A stretch of DNA of 46,809 bases from Bryobacterales bacterium. Lineage in GTDB: Bacteria > Acidobacteriota > Terriglobia > Bryobacterales > Bryobacteraceae. The position numbers were made by a program, and so were the translations under genes. Below the pieces are notes generated by a model. That model was not told the DNA's origin. It made no database searches and saw only the letters and a program-made list of their open reading frames with translations. The DNA lies in assembly GCA_020847975.1 (NCBI GenBank), contig JADLBD010000083.1:1-46809 (forward strand). The letters run 5' to 3'. Positions 17,797 through 27,360 of the stretch are shown piece by piece; the first letter of the stretch is position 1; each line of letters starts with the position of its first letter.

Positions 17797-20700
17797 TTAC
17801 ACGGCCAGCAGGCAGGCTTGCACCGGCATCCCTGTGATGCGCTCCAGCGCCGTCGCATACCACGCAAGTTGCGCACGGTACCGGGCCGCCATCGTCTCCG
17901 TCTCGAGGTCGGTCTTGAAGTCCACTACCACCCAGCGGCCCTCCTCCTCGAACGCCAGGTCGATCACGCCCTCCAGCAACTGCTTCTCTCCCGTATGCGC
18001 CGTCACCGGATACTCACGGTGACGCCTCACAGCCCCGCGCGCCCGCTCGAGCACCGGATGCAGCAGCGCGTTGCGCACCGCCGTCACCGCTGCCTCCGCT
18101 TCCTCCTTCGGCGCCGCCAGCAGCCGTGCTTCCAGTTGCACCACGGCCGCAATCTCTTCCCGCGACGCATCGAGCGGCACGTCGCGCAGCGTGTTGTGCA
18201 CCAGCGCCCCGAATCGCTTCCCCGCCGGCCGCGCCGTCGATCGCGCCGTCTGCTCCAGCAAAATTTCGCCTCGCCATTCCGCCGGAGGCTCCGTCGCCTC
18301 GCTCGCAATGGTCAGCTCCAGCGACGGCCGCACCGCCCCTTCGAGCAGCGCGTGGCGCCGCCCTTGCCACGCCGCGTGCTCGGCCAACCCCCGTTCCGCC
18401 GCTCCCGCATCTTCCGCGAACATCTCCCGCTGCCGCGCCGCGAAGCGCTCCTCCCGCCCCTCCGGAACAATCGCCGGATCCCACCACACCACCGCATGCC
18501 CGCCCGCCCGCGCAAAATGCAGACCCGGACGTACACTCGTTTCCTCAAAATATTCCGCCGGCCGGTTCAGCACACTCACCCCGCCGAACCCCGGGCAGCC
18601 ATGCGCCGTGTGCGGTTTTCTCCGCATCTCCGCGTGCGGATACAGAGCCTTGTTCAGCGGCGATACCCACCCGTTTCGCTCCGTGTCCCCCACCACGGGA
18701 ACCACCAGCAGATCGCGCGCCCGCGTCGCCGCCACATACGCCACCCGGATCCCTTCAGCATGCTCCCGCTTACGTTCAGCCTCCTCCTCCGCAATCAACT
18801 CGAGCGGCGAACATCCGAGCAGCCGCATCGCGCACAAACCCGTCGGCGCTTCGATGTACCGGTCCGGCGTCTCATGCGAAATGTTCGCCGTCATGTCCGC
18901 CAGCAGAACCACCGGAAACTCCAGTCCCTTCGCCGAATGCACCGTCATGATGCGCACCCCTTCGGCCCCATCCTCCAGCACCGGAGCCTCCGCCGATTCT
19001 GCCCGCGCCGCCTGCCTCGACAACTCCTCCACAAATCCCCGGAACGAAATGCCGCTCGTGCTCTCATATTGCCGCGCCAGGTCAATCACCCGCCGTACAT
19101 TCGCAAGCACCTGGTTCCCCGCCGGCCGGAATGCAAACGCCGACCACGCACGCGTCGACTCGAGCAACAAATACAGCGTCTCCGCAATCGGCCGCTGGTT
19201 CCTCCCCCTGTGCAACTCGGCCAGCAGACCCAGCGCTTCCTTGACCGCCTCAAAATCCGCGGACAATTTCTCCGGATAGCTGTGAAACGGATACAACCGG
19301 CGATGCTCATGCCGGAAACACAGCAGCGTGTGGTCCGGAATAGCGAAAATCGCTCCCTTCAGCGTCGCGAACACCGCAAGTTCATCCTCCGGCCACTCGA
19401 TCGCCGCAAGCGCCGCCCGCACCGTGTCGATCTCCTCCCGCTCATGAAAGCTCTTCGACCCCACCAGCAAATGAGGAATCCCCCGGTCTTCGAGTGACCG
19501 TACGTAATCGCGCGTGATATCGCGTCCGTAGTTCGTGAAGCGTCGGAACAGTATGCAGATGTGCCGCGGTTCGATCGGGACAAACTCCTCCGGCCGCTCC
19601 GCGTCCGCCACCTTCCACCCGCTCTCCCGCACCAGCCATTCCACAAAACCGGTCACCGCCTGAGGAAGACATTCGTCGATCGCCTTGTTCGAAACATCCC
19701 GCTTGCCGTATGGTCTGGGCGCGGGAAGCGCAACCACCGCGGGCTGCGTCTCCGGATCCCCGCGGTGCGGCTCCAGCGGCACATAGTCCGCCTGCGCCGC
19801 CTCCTCGTCTCCGGTCATTTCCGCCGCGAACGCCGCGTTGACACACTGCTGAAGACCCGGAACCGAACGGAAGCTCCGGCTCAGCCGCACCAGCCCCACG
19901 CCCCGAGCCTGTAAGCTCGCCCGCAGGATCCGGTAAAGCTGCACATCCGCCCGCCGGAACTTGTAGATCGATTGCTTCGGATCCCCCACCAGGAACAGCT
20001 TCCCCGGCGCCGGAGTAATCTTCAGCAACTCCGTCTGCCGCGCGTCGTTCGCCGACAGCATCAGCAAAATCTCCGCTTGCAGCGGGTCCGTGTCCTGAAA
20101 TTCGTCCACAAACAAATGCGAGTATTTTTGTTGCAGATAACCGCGCACCTCGGCGTTGTCCCGCGCCAGGTTCCTCACCAGCAGCAGCAGATCCACGAAA
20201 TCCAGTTGCCCCGCCCGCCGCTTCGCCTGGTCATACAGATCCACCAACTCCCACATCTCCCCGCGCAGTTGCGCCGCCAGGTCCGCCTCGGCACACGGGC
20301 GGAAATTCGCCACAGCCTGAAACAGAAGCTTATCTGGAACCTGCCGCTCCCGCCGCTTCCACACGCGGTAGAGCTTGAACAACAGCCCCTCCAGCATGTC
20401 GTAATCGCGCGGCTCGCGTTCCATCCACGGAAGCAGATCGCGCACCGGCTCCATCAGCTCCGTCTTGTGGCGGCTGAGGTGCGGAACCAGCGTCTTCACA
20501 TGCTCCAACAGTTGGTCGATCACCGCCTCGCGCGCAAGCGGTGGCCGCTGCCACGCCCGCGGGAAGTCCCGCCACTCGATCAGGCTCCAGCCCGCGTATT
20601 GCAGCGACTCGATCGGCGTCGTGTCCTGATCCCGCTGCTCCCGCACTGCCAGCCGCGCCAGCGCCCGCCGCAACCCCGGCGAATCCTCATTCAACTTGCC

Positions 20701-21150
20701 TTGCAGCCACCGCCGAAACACCCCTTCATACACCCGCCGCGCTCCCCGTTCATCCAACTCCTCGAAGTCCGGATCGACGCGCGCCTCCACCGGACGCTCC
20801 CGCAGAATCTGCGCGCAAAACGCGTGGATCGTTCCAATCGCCGCTTCTTCCAAATGCGCCAGCGCCCCTTCCAGATGTCGCCCCTCCTCCGCGTCCTCCG
20901 TTTGCGCCCGCATGCGGTCGAGTTCCTGCCGCAGCCGCAGCTTCAATTCCCCCGCCGCCTTGTTCGTAAACGTCACCGCCACAATGCGGTCGATCGTCGT
21001 CAACCCCGCCCGCAGCACATTCACGATCCGCCGCACCAGTTCCGACGTCTTCCCCGTTCCCGCCGAGGCCTCCACCAGCAGGCTTTCCTCGAGCGAGTGC
21101 CGGATGCGTTCCCTCGCCGCCCCGTCTCCTGTCTGTGCGCCCGGAATCAT
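17797..21150 (-). CDS. addA: UvrD-like helicase/exonuclease subunit AddA (RecB-like)
   Basis: A 1117-aa SF1A helicase-nuclease for double-strand-break processing. Motifs in order: Walker A ASAGTGKT (28-35), VTFTNKAAGEL, VDEFQDTDP, VGDPKQSIYKFRRAD, TVHSAKGLEFPVV and YVAATRARDLLVV. The C-terminus carries a RecB-type nuclease site, GVIDLAFEEE...VVVDFKTD. The ATG at 21150 forms an ATGA overlap with the addB stop; an earlier in-frame ATG (21225) would add 25 low-complexity residues inside addB. AddA pairs with AddB to resect ends and load recombinase. No recBCD genes are seen. Confidence 0.93.
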   Translation of the reverse strand: MIPGAQTGDGAARERIRHSLEESLLVEASAGTGKTSELVRRIVNVLRAGLTTIDRIVAVTFTNKAAGELKLRLRQELDRMRAQTEDAEEGRHLEGALAHLEEAAIGTIHAFCAQILRERPVEARVDPDFEELDERGARRVYEGVFRRWLQGKLNEDSPGLRRALARLAVREQRDQDTTPIESLQYAGWSLIEWRDFPRAWQRPPLAREAVIDQLLEHVKTLVPHLSRHKTELMEPVRDLLPWMEREPRDYDMLEGLLFKLYRVWKRRERQVPDKLLFQAVANFRPCAEADLAAQLRGEMWELVDLYDQAKRRAGQLDFVDLLLLVRNLARDNAEVRGYLQQKYSHLFVDEFQDTDPLQAEILLMLSANDARQTELLKITPAPGKLFLVGDPKQSIYKFRRADVQLYRILRASLQARGVGLVRLSRSFRSVPGLQQCVNAAFAAEMTGDEEAAQADYVPLEPHRGDPETQPAVVALPAPRPYGKRDVSNKAIDECLPQAVTGFVEWLVRESGWKVADAERPEEFVPIEPRHICILFRRFTNYGRDITRDYVRSLEDRGIPHLLVGSKSFHEREEIDTVRAALAAIEWPEDELAVFATLKGAIFAIPDHTLLCFRHEHRRLYPFHSYPEKLSADFEAVKEALGLLAELHRGRNQRPIAETLYLLLESTRAWSAFAFRPAGNQVLANVRRVIDLARQYESTSGISFRGFVEELSRQAARAESAEAPVLEDGAEGVRIMTVHSAKGLEFPVVLLADMTANISHETPDRYIEAPTGLCAMRLLGCSPLELIAEEEAERKREHAEGIRVAYVAATRARDLLVVPVVGDTERNGWVSPLNKALYPHAEMRRKPHTAHGCPGFGGVSVLNRPAEYFEETSVRPGLHFARAGGHAVVWWDPAIVPEGREERFAARQREMFAEDAGAAERGLAEHAAWQGRRHALLEGAVRPSLELTIASEATEPPAEWRGEILLEQTARSTARPAGKRFGALVHNTLRDVPLDASREEIAAVVQLEARLLAAPKEEAEAAVTAVRNALLHPVLERARGAVRRHREYPVTAHTGEKQLLEGVIDLAFEEEGRWVVVDFKTDLETETMAARYRAQLAWYATALERITGMPVQACLLAV

Positions 21151-24100
21151 GGGATGCTCCTCAATCGCTCCAGCGGCTCCAGCGGCGGCTTGCGCCGAAC
21201 CCTCTCTTCCTCCCTCGGACCGCACACCATGCGGAAATCACACCATTCACACTGCCCCGCCGATGGGGCCGCCGGAAGGCGCCCGCTCGCGATGCCGTCG
21301 TCTATAATCCGCAGTGCCCGCTCCATGTCCCCCCGCGCGCCGTCCGTCACCGCCACGCTCACCGGCGTGTACCCGCCCCGCTGCGTGCAGTAATAAAGCC
21401 GCGAAAGCTTCACCGGCTTGCCGAACAATTCCTCCGCCGCCAGCGCATAAAGCAGCGGCTGAAGGATCAGCCCTCCGCCGGCGTGGCGCGGAACCTGCGC
21501 CGGAGCCTTCCCCGTCTTGTGATCCGTGATCCGCAAAGCGTCCCCGCCCCTCTGCTGCTCGATCCAATCAATGGAACCCCGCAGCAAAATCCCCTCCAGG
21601 ATCCGCGCCGGTTGTTCCACGCTGCTCGGGTCGCGATGCTCGTCCGCGGGCATCCCGAAAGCGAACTCCGCATGCTTCCACTCCCATCCCGCCGCGTCCT
21701 GCTCCCTCCGCCGCAGCCACCCCTTCAGGTCCGCCCTCAGGTCTTCCACTTCGCTCCTCCAGACACGCGCAATCGCCGGAGCCAGATCCTCCTCGAACTT
21801 CGCCGCCACCTTGTCCAGCACTGCATCCGCAAGCTCCTGCAACTCCTCTTCCGTCGATGCCCGCTGCGCCAGTTGAAACAGCGCCTCGTGAAACAGCGAC
21901 CCGCGCGTCAGCGGATCCATCACCTCGAGCGCAACCGGATTCTCCCGCGGCCTCAGCCGGTGTATCCCGTGTAGCAGGAACCGGTAAGGACATGCGGCGA
22001 AATGCTGCAGCGACGATGCCGACCACGGCCGTCGCGTCAGCCCGTGCATCGCCAGCACCGCCCGCGTGGCTTCGCTCGCGTCCATCAACCCATCCGCCGT
22101 CTTCCATTCCCTATCCCAACGCATGTACCGCGCCCGCAAAGAGCGCGCCAGGTGCGGATTGAGATGGAACAGATACCGCCCCCGGCCGCGTATCTTCCCC
22201 TGCGGTTGTCGCGAGGCCTCCTGCAAAACAGCGAGGTCGAACTCCAGCGCATCCACCGCCAGTTGCGGGTTCATTGGCGCCGGCCATCCCAGCCGCGTCA
22301 TCGCCCCGGCCGCCGCGCGCCGCTCGAACTCCTTCAACTCCGCCAGCCTTCCTTCCGCCGCGCGCACCACTTCCATCGCGTAAAAAGACGGTACGCGGGC
22401 ACGGTTCTGCGTCACATCCATTCGCGGGTAGGAAACCACCAGCCGCCGCCGCGCCGCGGCCGCCGCCGTATGCAGCCGCAGCCGCTCTTCCGCCACCCGG
22501 TCATCCCGCAGCGGCAGCCCCGCCTCCAGCCCCCGGCGGTAATCATCCAGCAGCAAAGGATCTTCGAACGCCTTCTTCGGAAACACGCCCTCCGCCAGCC
22601 CCGGCAGAAACACCACATCAAAACAATGCCCGCGCAACTCGTCCACTGAGCCGATCCATACCTGCCCGTAGCGCCGCTTCCGCGGAGGTCGCCGCAGGAA
22701 CCGCAGCCGCTCCGCCAACACCAGAAAGACCTCATCCAGCGTCACCGGACCCACTTCCCCCATCGACCACAACTCGTTCAACGCCGCCAGAACCGAATCC
22801 GGACGCCGCAGCGTCATCTCCGCCAGATCCGACAACTGCTCCAGCCATTCGCCCCACGACGCTTGCCGCGGCAATTCATCCAACCGCCGGATGATGGGCA
22901 ATGCCAAACGCTGAAGATTCTCGATCAGTTCAACTTGCCGCTGCAAATGCGCCGCCTCGGTCTCGTCCTCGTCCTCCAGCTTCGCCAGCCGCAGCCGAAA
23001 CTCGTTCTCCAGTCCCCGCAACCGCCTCTCCCATCGTTCCTTCCCGCCCACTACAGCCGCGTCCACAATCAACCGCTCCCACGCCGCCGGCGTTGCCGGC
23101 GACACCGCTTCCTGCTCATCACGAACCCCGGGAATGTACTCCTCCCGCGAGAGCAGTTCGTCCTCCGTCCCGATCCACGCCCCTCTCCTCGCGGCCATCG
23201 CCTTCCCCTCCACCGGAGGCGTCTGGCCCAGCGACAGATATTCCGCAAACCGCGTCGCCGGAAACTCCTCCGCCGCGCAAGCGAGCAGAGCCAGAAACGC
23301 GCGTCCCGCCGGATCCGGCCGCACACTCCCCCTCGTGAAGTAAAACGGAATGCCCGCCCGGTTCAACGCCTCCTCGAGCAGCGGCTGATACCGCTCCGGA
23401 CTGCGCAGCGCGATCGCCATCTCATCGAACGGCAGCCCTTCCTCCGCAAGCTGGTGCATGCGGCGCGCCGTCTCGATGCATTCCAGCCCCTCCCCGGCGG
23501 CGGAAAAGAAATCCAGCGTCCCATCGGCGGCAAGCTGCTCCGGAGCCGCGGTCGTAAACAGATGCGCCCGCAAACGGCGCAGCGAATCGCCGCCGCTCTC
23601 CGGCGCTCGCTCCGCCTCCACGCCAAGCACTGCCCTCAACCGCTCCACGCTTCGCTCATCCCCGTCCAGCACAACCGCCAGCGTCTGCGGCGCGCCCGCG
23701 GCCAGCGCCCCGATAAACTCCGCCGCAAGCGCCGAATGAACCGGCACATCCAGCAGCAGCAGCGGCAGCCCGCGCAGCGGATGGCGGCTCGAAGCATCCT
23801 CCCTCACAGCCATCTCGAGCAGCGCCGGAAAATCCGCCAGCCGCGTCTCAGCAAGCAGTTCCTCATACGCCTCATGAAGCGCGCTCAGATCCCTCGCCGG
23901 CATTCCCCCGGCCGCAAGACGGCTGCTGGCAACCCCCTCCAGCCGCAGGTCCCGCAGCGTGCGCGCCAGCGCCCGCGCAAACCCCGGGCTCCCCGCCACC
24001 GGAGAAAAATACTCGAGCCGCCCTTCCGTCCGCACCCGATGCGCGGCGCGCGCCGCCAATGCTTCCGCCCCCAGCGCATTCAGCGGCGCCAGCCCCCTCT

Positions 24101-24335
24101 GCGCCATCGCCGAAGCCGTCAGATTCGCCGCCAGTTGCGCCATCGTCAGGCGATGCACTCCCGCCACGCTGCCGCACCGCTGCCGCACGAAATCATCCGC
24201 CGCCCCACGCGTCGCCCCCACCACCAGCACCTCTCCCGATGCCGCGTTCCCAGCCGTGAACCGGACTGCTTCCTTCAGTAAAGCCTCGTAACCCGAGGCC
24301 CGCACGAGTCGCCGCATATCTGAACACCGCCTCAT
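21147..24335 (-). CDS. addB: AddB-like helicase-nuclease subunit with Fe-S staple
   Basis: A 1062-aa AddB-type partner of AddA. The N-terminal nucleotide-binding loop is degenerate (VVGATRGAADDF instead of GxxGxGKT), so helicase activity from this subunit is unlikely. The C-terminal nuclease is intact: GSIDWIEQQ near residue 920 and ITDHKTGK near 938. Cysteines for the 4Fe-4S staple are CPYRF near 782 and C-x2-C-x5-C (CEWCDFRMVCG) near 1028. The start could instead be the ATG at 24317. It overlaps addA by 4 bp. Upstream lies a hairpin (24369-24390). Confidence 0.9.
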   Translation of the reverse strand: MRRCSDMRRLVRASGYEALLKEAVRFTAGNAASGEVLVVGATRGAADDFVRQRCGSVAGVHRLTMAQLAANLTASAMAQRGLAPLNALGAEALAARAAHRVRTEGRLEYFSPVAGSPGFARALARTLRDLRLEGVASSRLAAGGMPARDLSALHEAYEELLAETRLADFPALLEMAVREDASSRHPLRGLPLLLLDVPVHSALAAEFIGALAAGAPQTLAVVLDGDERSVERLRAVLGVEAERAPESGGDSLRRLRAHLFTTAAPEQLAADGTLDFFSAAGEGLECIETARRMHQLAEEGLPFDEMAIALRSPERYQPLLEEALNRAGIPFYFTRGSVRPDPAGRAFLALLACAAEEFPATRFAEYLSLGQTPPVEGKAMAARRGAWIGTEDELLSREEYIPGVRDEQEAVSPATPAAWERLIVDAAVVGGKERWERRLRGLENEFRLRLAKLEDEDETEAAHLQRQVELIENLQRLALPIIRRLDELPRQASWGEWLEQLSDLAEMTLRRPDSVLAALNELWSMGEVGPVTLDEVFLVLAERLRFLRRPPRKRRYGQVWIGSVDELRGHCFDVVFLPGLAEGVFPKKAFEDPLLLDDYRRGLEAGLPLRDDRVAEERLRLHTAAAAARRRLVVSYPRMDVTQNRARVPSFYAMEVVRAAEGRLAELKEFERRAAAGAMTRLGWPAPMNPQLAVDALEFDLAVLQEASRQPQGKIRGRGRYLFHLNPHLARSLRARYMRWDREWKTADGLMDASEATRAVLAMHGLTRRPWSASSLQHFAACPYRFLLHGIHRLRPRENPVALEVMDPLTRGSLFHEALFQLAQRASTEEELQELADAVLDKVAAKFEEDLAPAIARVWRSEVEDLRADLKGWLRRREQDAAGWEWKHAEFAFGMPADEHRDPSSVEQPARILEGILLRGSIDWIEQQRGGDALRITDHKTGKAPAQVPRHAGGGLILQPLLYALAAEELFGKPVKLSRLYYCTQRGGYTPVSVAVTDGARGDMERALRIIDDGIASGRLPAAPSAGQCEWCDFRMVCGPREEERVRRKPPLEPLERLRSIP

Positions 24336-24368
24336 AAGTCTGCCGTGGCGCGCGCACTCCTGCGTGCC

Positions 24369-24390
24369 GCGTCGAGACTCTTCTCGACGC
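24369..24390. other. Perfect 9-bp hairpin between aldolase gene and addB
   Basis: GCGTCGAGA, loop CTCT, TCTCGACGC. It stands 67 bp beyond the aldolase-family stop and 34 bp ahead of addB. There is no T-run on either side, so it is not a classical intrinsic terminator. It may end the upstream operon with other factors or mark a regulatory site for addB. Confidence 0.45.
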
Positions 24391-24456
24391 CTGCGCGCTG
24401 GAAGCCTAGGTATCTGACAGCGTCTCCGCTCATCCGCAATCCTGAATGGCGCATGT

Positions 24457-25567
24457 TTAGAATCGTAACTGTTCCAGACCCGTCCGCGACAATCCGCAGT
24501 GCGCTTCCAGTTCCTCTTCCGTCATCGCTCCGCTCCCGAGCGCCCGCAGGAAATAATTGTGCAGCCCCCGCACCGTGGCCGCATCGTCGAATTCCGCCCC
24601 TACCCGCGTCGCCTGCGCCGACTGCGCCAGAAAATTCTTCATCCGCATCGCCGCTTCCTCCAGATGCGCCGCGAAAAACTGGAACACCGCCGCATACCGC
24701 GGAGGAAGCTGCGCCGGATGCAGATCCCACCCCTGATAGAACCCGCACGATAGCGCGCGGTGGATATCCTCCCATTGCGCCTTCCACGCCCGCTCCACAT
24801 CCTCCCGTGAACCAACCGGCAGAATCCGCGTCGGCCCGTCCGACATCCAGATCCCCGTCCCCGCCAGTTCCACCAGCATCTGGTTGCGCGCGTGCACACA
24901 CAGCGGATGCCCCAGGTCCTGCGACGCTCCCAGCACCCCGCACGACGACGAGAAGTCATAAGGACCGAAATGCGCCCCGCGGCACCGCGACCCCGCGGCC
25001 GCAACCATCCCCCGCAGGTTCCTTAATGCTTCCGGCGTCTCCACCATCAGTTCCACACACGCCGGAGCCTCCAGGTCCTCCAGCGCGCGCATCAGCGCCG
25101 TCACTTCTTCCTCCGCCGTCACCTTCGGAAGCACCACCGTGAAATTCTCGGGCAGCGCCCCTCCCGTCTTCTCAAACAGCGTGCGGAAAAACACCCGCAG
25201 CGTCCGCATGGCACGCCCCCGCCCGTGCGCGCTGAGCGATTTCGATCGCAGGCCCAGAAACGAAGGCAGCGTCCCCGCCCTCATTCCGAGCGCCACTTCC
25301 GCGGCAGCCCCCGCCGCGTGTCCGTCTTCCTCCTCATCCCCGCGATAGCCATAGCCATCCTCGAAGTCGATGCGGGTAATCCTCAACCGTCCGCGCGCAA
25401 AGCTTCGCTCGGACGCGCGCCGCCAAATCATCGGACACAGGCAGCAAATCACGATGCTGCTCCAACACAGTGAGCGCAATCCGCCCGAATTTCGCCCCTA
25501 CATCATGGCGGAAAAGATGGGCCCCGCCGTAAACAGTATGAATTGGTTGCCGCGTGGTAGGTTGCAA
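24457..25567 (-). pseudogene. Aldolase-family DUF6986 ('phosphoenolpyruvate kinase') gene with a single-base frameshift
   Basis: Two overlapping frames together encode one DUF6986-type protein related to HpcH/HpaI aldolases. The first frame (from a TTG at 25567) gives RQPIHTVYGGAHLF and ends its homology at KLCARTVEDY. The second gives RIDFEDGYGYRGDEEED, LRSKSLSAHGRGRAMRTL, GAHFGPYDFSSSCGV and GFYQGWDLHPAQLPPRYAA to the stop at 24457. Dropping one base of the GGG run at 25374-25376 joins them as VEDYRIDFEDGYG and gives 369 aa. An ATG at 25580 is in the third frame and would need another shift. Function is unknown despite the database name. It follows the NtrC-type gene by 39 bp. It could be a real lesion, a sequencing error or recoding. 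Confidence 0.85.
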
Positions 25568-25606
25568 GGTCAGTTCTCATTTTCTATCTTGCCACCCCCG
25601 CCCTCA

Positions 25607-26980
25607 TCAATCCCGAGATATCCCCAATTGCCGGATCTTCTCCTGCAAACTCTGCCGCTCCAGCCCGATCGCCGCCGCCGTCCGCGTCACATTCCCCCCA
25701 TGCTCCCTCAACTTCCGCGTCAGATACTCTATCTCGAACAGCTTCCGCGCCTCCCGGAAATCCGCGGCCTCCAAATACGGCTCGCTCTTCGCCGCCCCGA
25801 ACGGCAGCGGCTCCGCCGCCATCTTCACATCCGCCGCCGTCACCCGCTCCGAGCGCGCCAGCACGAACAGCCGCTCCACCGCGCTCCGCAATTGCCGCAC
25901 ATTCCCCGGCCAATCGCCCCCGCCCAGCAGCACCATCGCCTCGCGCGTCAATTCCGGCCCCTCCCGCTTGTACTTCCGCTGCAAGTCGCTCCAGAACGAC
26001 TCCACTAGCAGTGGAATATCCTCCCGCCGCTGCCGCAGCGGAGGCAGATACAACGTCATCCCCGCCAGCCGGAAGTAAAGATCCTGCCGGAACCTTCCCT
26101 GCCGGATCGCCGTCTCCAGATCCTGATTCGTCGCCGCCACAATCCGCACATCCACCTGCGTCGGCCTCGATGCGCCCAGCCGTTCCACCATCCCCGTTTC
26201 CGCCGCCCGCAAAATCTTCGCCTGTGTCGCCGGCGTCATGTCCCCGATCTCATCCAGAAAAAGCGTCCCACCCGTAGCCAGTTCGAACTTCCCCGGCCGC
26301 GCCCCCATCGCCCCCGTGAATGCCCCCTTCTCATACCCGAATAGTTCGCTCTCCACCAGGTGCTCCGGCAGCGCCGCGCAGTTCAACGCCACCAGCCGCC
26401 CCCGCGCCCGCGGACTCCGAGCGTGGATCTCCTGCGCCAATAGATCCTTCCCCGTCCCGCTCTCTCCCAGAATCAGCACCGGAAGATCCGTCTGCGCCAC
26501 CCGTTCCGCCATCAGAAAAACTTCCCGCATCGCCGGCGAATCCCCCACCATCCGCCCGAACTGCCCTTCTCCCGCCAGCCGGTCGCGCAGGTCCTGCAAC
26601 TCCCGCCGCAGCGCCTGGTGCTCGAACGCCCGCTCCACCACCAGCCGCAATTCTTCGAGATCGTATGGCTTCGGCAGATAGTCGAACGCCCCGTTCTTCA
26701 TCGCATCCACGGCAATCCGCTCCGAACCGTACGCCGTAATCATGATCACCGCCGGCGAATGAAGCCCCTGGTTCAATTCCTTCAGCAGTACCATCCCGTC
26801 TTCCCCGGGCAGCGTGTAATCAAGCAGCACCACCTGCGGATTCCCGCTCCGGATCGCATGCCGCGCCCCCTCCACCGCCTCCGCTTCCAGCACTTCGTAC
26901 TGCGCCTGAAACGCACGCTTCAACGCGAAGCGCGCCGCGGCCTCGTCATCCACCACCAGCAGGGTTTGCATGAAGAACAT
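25607..26980 (-). CDS. NtrC-family sigma-54-dependent response regulator
   Basis: A 457-aa regulator in three domains. The receiver has D54 as phosphorylation site (VLLDYTLPG) and K104 in LPKPYD. The AAA+ domain has Walker A GESGTGKD (172-179), the sigma-54-contact loop GAFTGA (219-224) and GGTLFLDEIGDM. The Fis-type helix-turn-helix is at the C-terminus (NVTRTAAAIGLERQSLQEKI). It activates RpoN promoters when phosphorylated. No histidine kinase is adjacent, so it is an orphan here. It starts 5 bp after the GtrA-like stop, within a membrane-protein operon. Codon 4 (ATG at 26971) is an equally likely start. Confidence 0.94.
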   Translation of the reverse strand: MFFMQTLLVVDDEAAARFALKRAFQAQYEVLEAEAVEGARHAIRSGNPQVVLLDYTLPGEDGMVLLKELNQGLHSPAVIMITAYGSERIAVDAMKNGAFDYLPKPYDLEELRLVVERAFEHQALRRELQDLRDRLAGEGQFGRMVGDSPAMREVFLMAERVAQTDLPVLILGESGTGKDLLAQEIHARSPRARGRLVALNCAALPEHLVESELFGYEKGAFTGAMGARPGKFELATGGTLFLDEIGDMTPATQAKILRAAETGMVERLGASRPTQVDVRIVAATNQDLETAIRQGRFRQDLYFRLAGMTLYLPPLRQRREDIPLLVESFWSDLQRKYKREGPELTREAMVLLGGGDWPGNVRQLRSAVERLFVLARSERVTAADVKMAAEPLPFGAAKSEPYLEAADFREARKLFEIEYLTRKLREHGGNVTRTAAAIGLERQSLQEKIRQLGISRD

Positions 26981-26985
26981 GGCAA

Positions 26986-27360
26986 TTATCGCAAACGAAA
27001 AACGTAGCGGTCAGCCGCCAGCCAGTTGAACACATACAGCAAAGCAATCGTCAGCAGGTTCGCCGGCAACAGCGGAATGCCAAGAAAACCCGCCATCACC
27101 CGCATGCCGAACAGATTCCCCAAAATCGAAACCACCCCCGTCGTCCATTGGAACCGAAGAAACCGCGTCCCAGGACACTGCCTCTCCACCCATGTCCATC
27201 TCCGGTGCCAGTAAAAGTTATGGATCACCGCCGCTTCCACCGCCAGCGCCGTCGCCCACAAATAATGCAGCCCCAGGAAATCATGGAACACCTTCAGCGC
27301 CGCAAGCTGTACGGCGATCCCCGCCAAACCCACCGCGTTGAACCGCAGCCAGTTCCCCAT
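26986..27360 (-). CDS. GtrA-like membrane protein
   Basis: A 124-aa protein with four predicted membrane segments and the GtrA-family core: FNAVGLAGIAVQLAAL, then HNFYWHRRWTW after helix 2 and LLTIALLYVFNWLAADRYVF at the end. GtrA proteins are thought to flip or transfer lipid-linked sugars for cell-surface polysaccharides. The ATG at 27360 shares its first base with the last base of the upstream stop codon (TGATG), so it is translationally coupled to the phosphatidyltransferase. A longer frame to 27567 is a Gly-rich shadow of that gene. Confidence 0.87.
   Translation of the reverse strand: MGNWLRFNAVGLAGIAVQLAALKVFHDFLGLHYLWATALAVEAAVIHNFYWHRRWTWVERQCPGTRFLRFQWTTGVVSILGNLFGMRVMAGFLGIPLLPANLLTIALLYVFNWLAADRYVFRLR

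Noticed and set aside
15657..17837. 726-codon open frame on the plus strand
   Set aside because: It lies antisense to the kinase-like, Uma2 and sulfatase genes. Its product is Arg/Pro/His-rich with no domain, as expected for the shadow of GC-rich genes.
17797..24335. Phage-defence island around addAB, Uma2 and fic
   Set aside because: addAB is a housekeeping repair complex, fic is over 10 kb away, and no recognised defence genes, integrase or att repeats are present.
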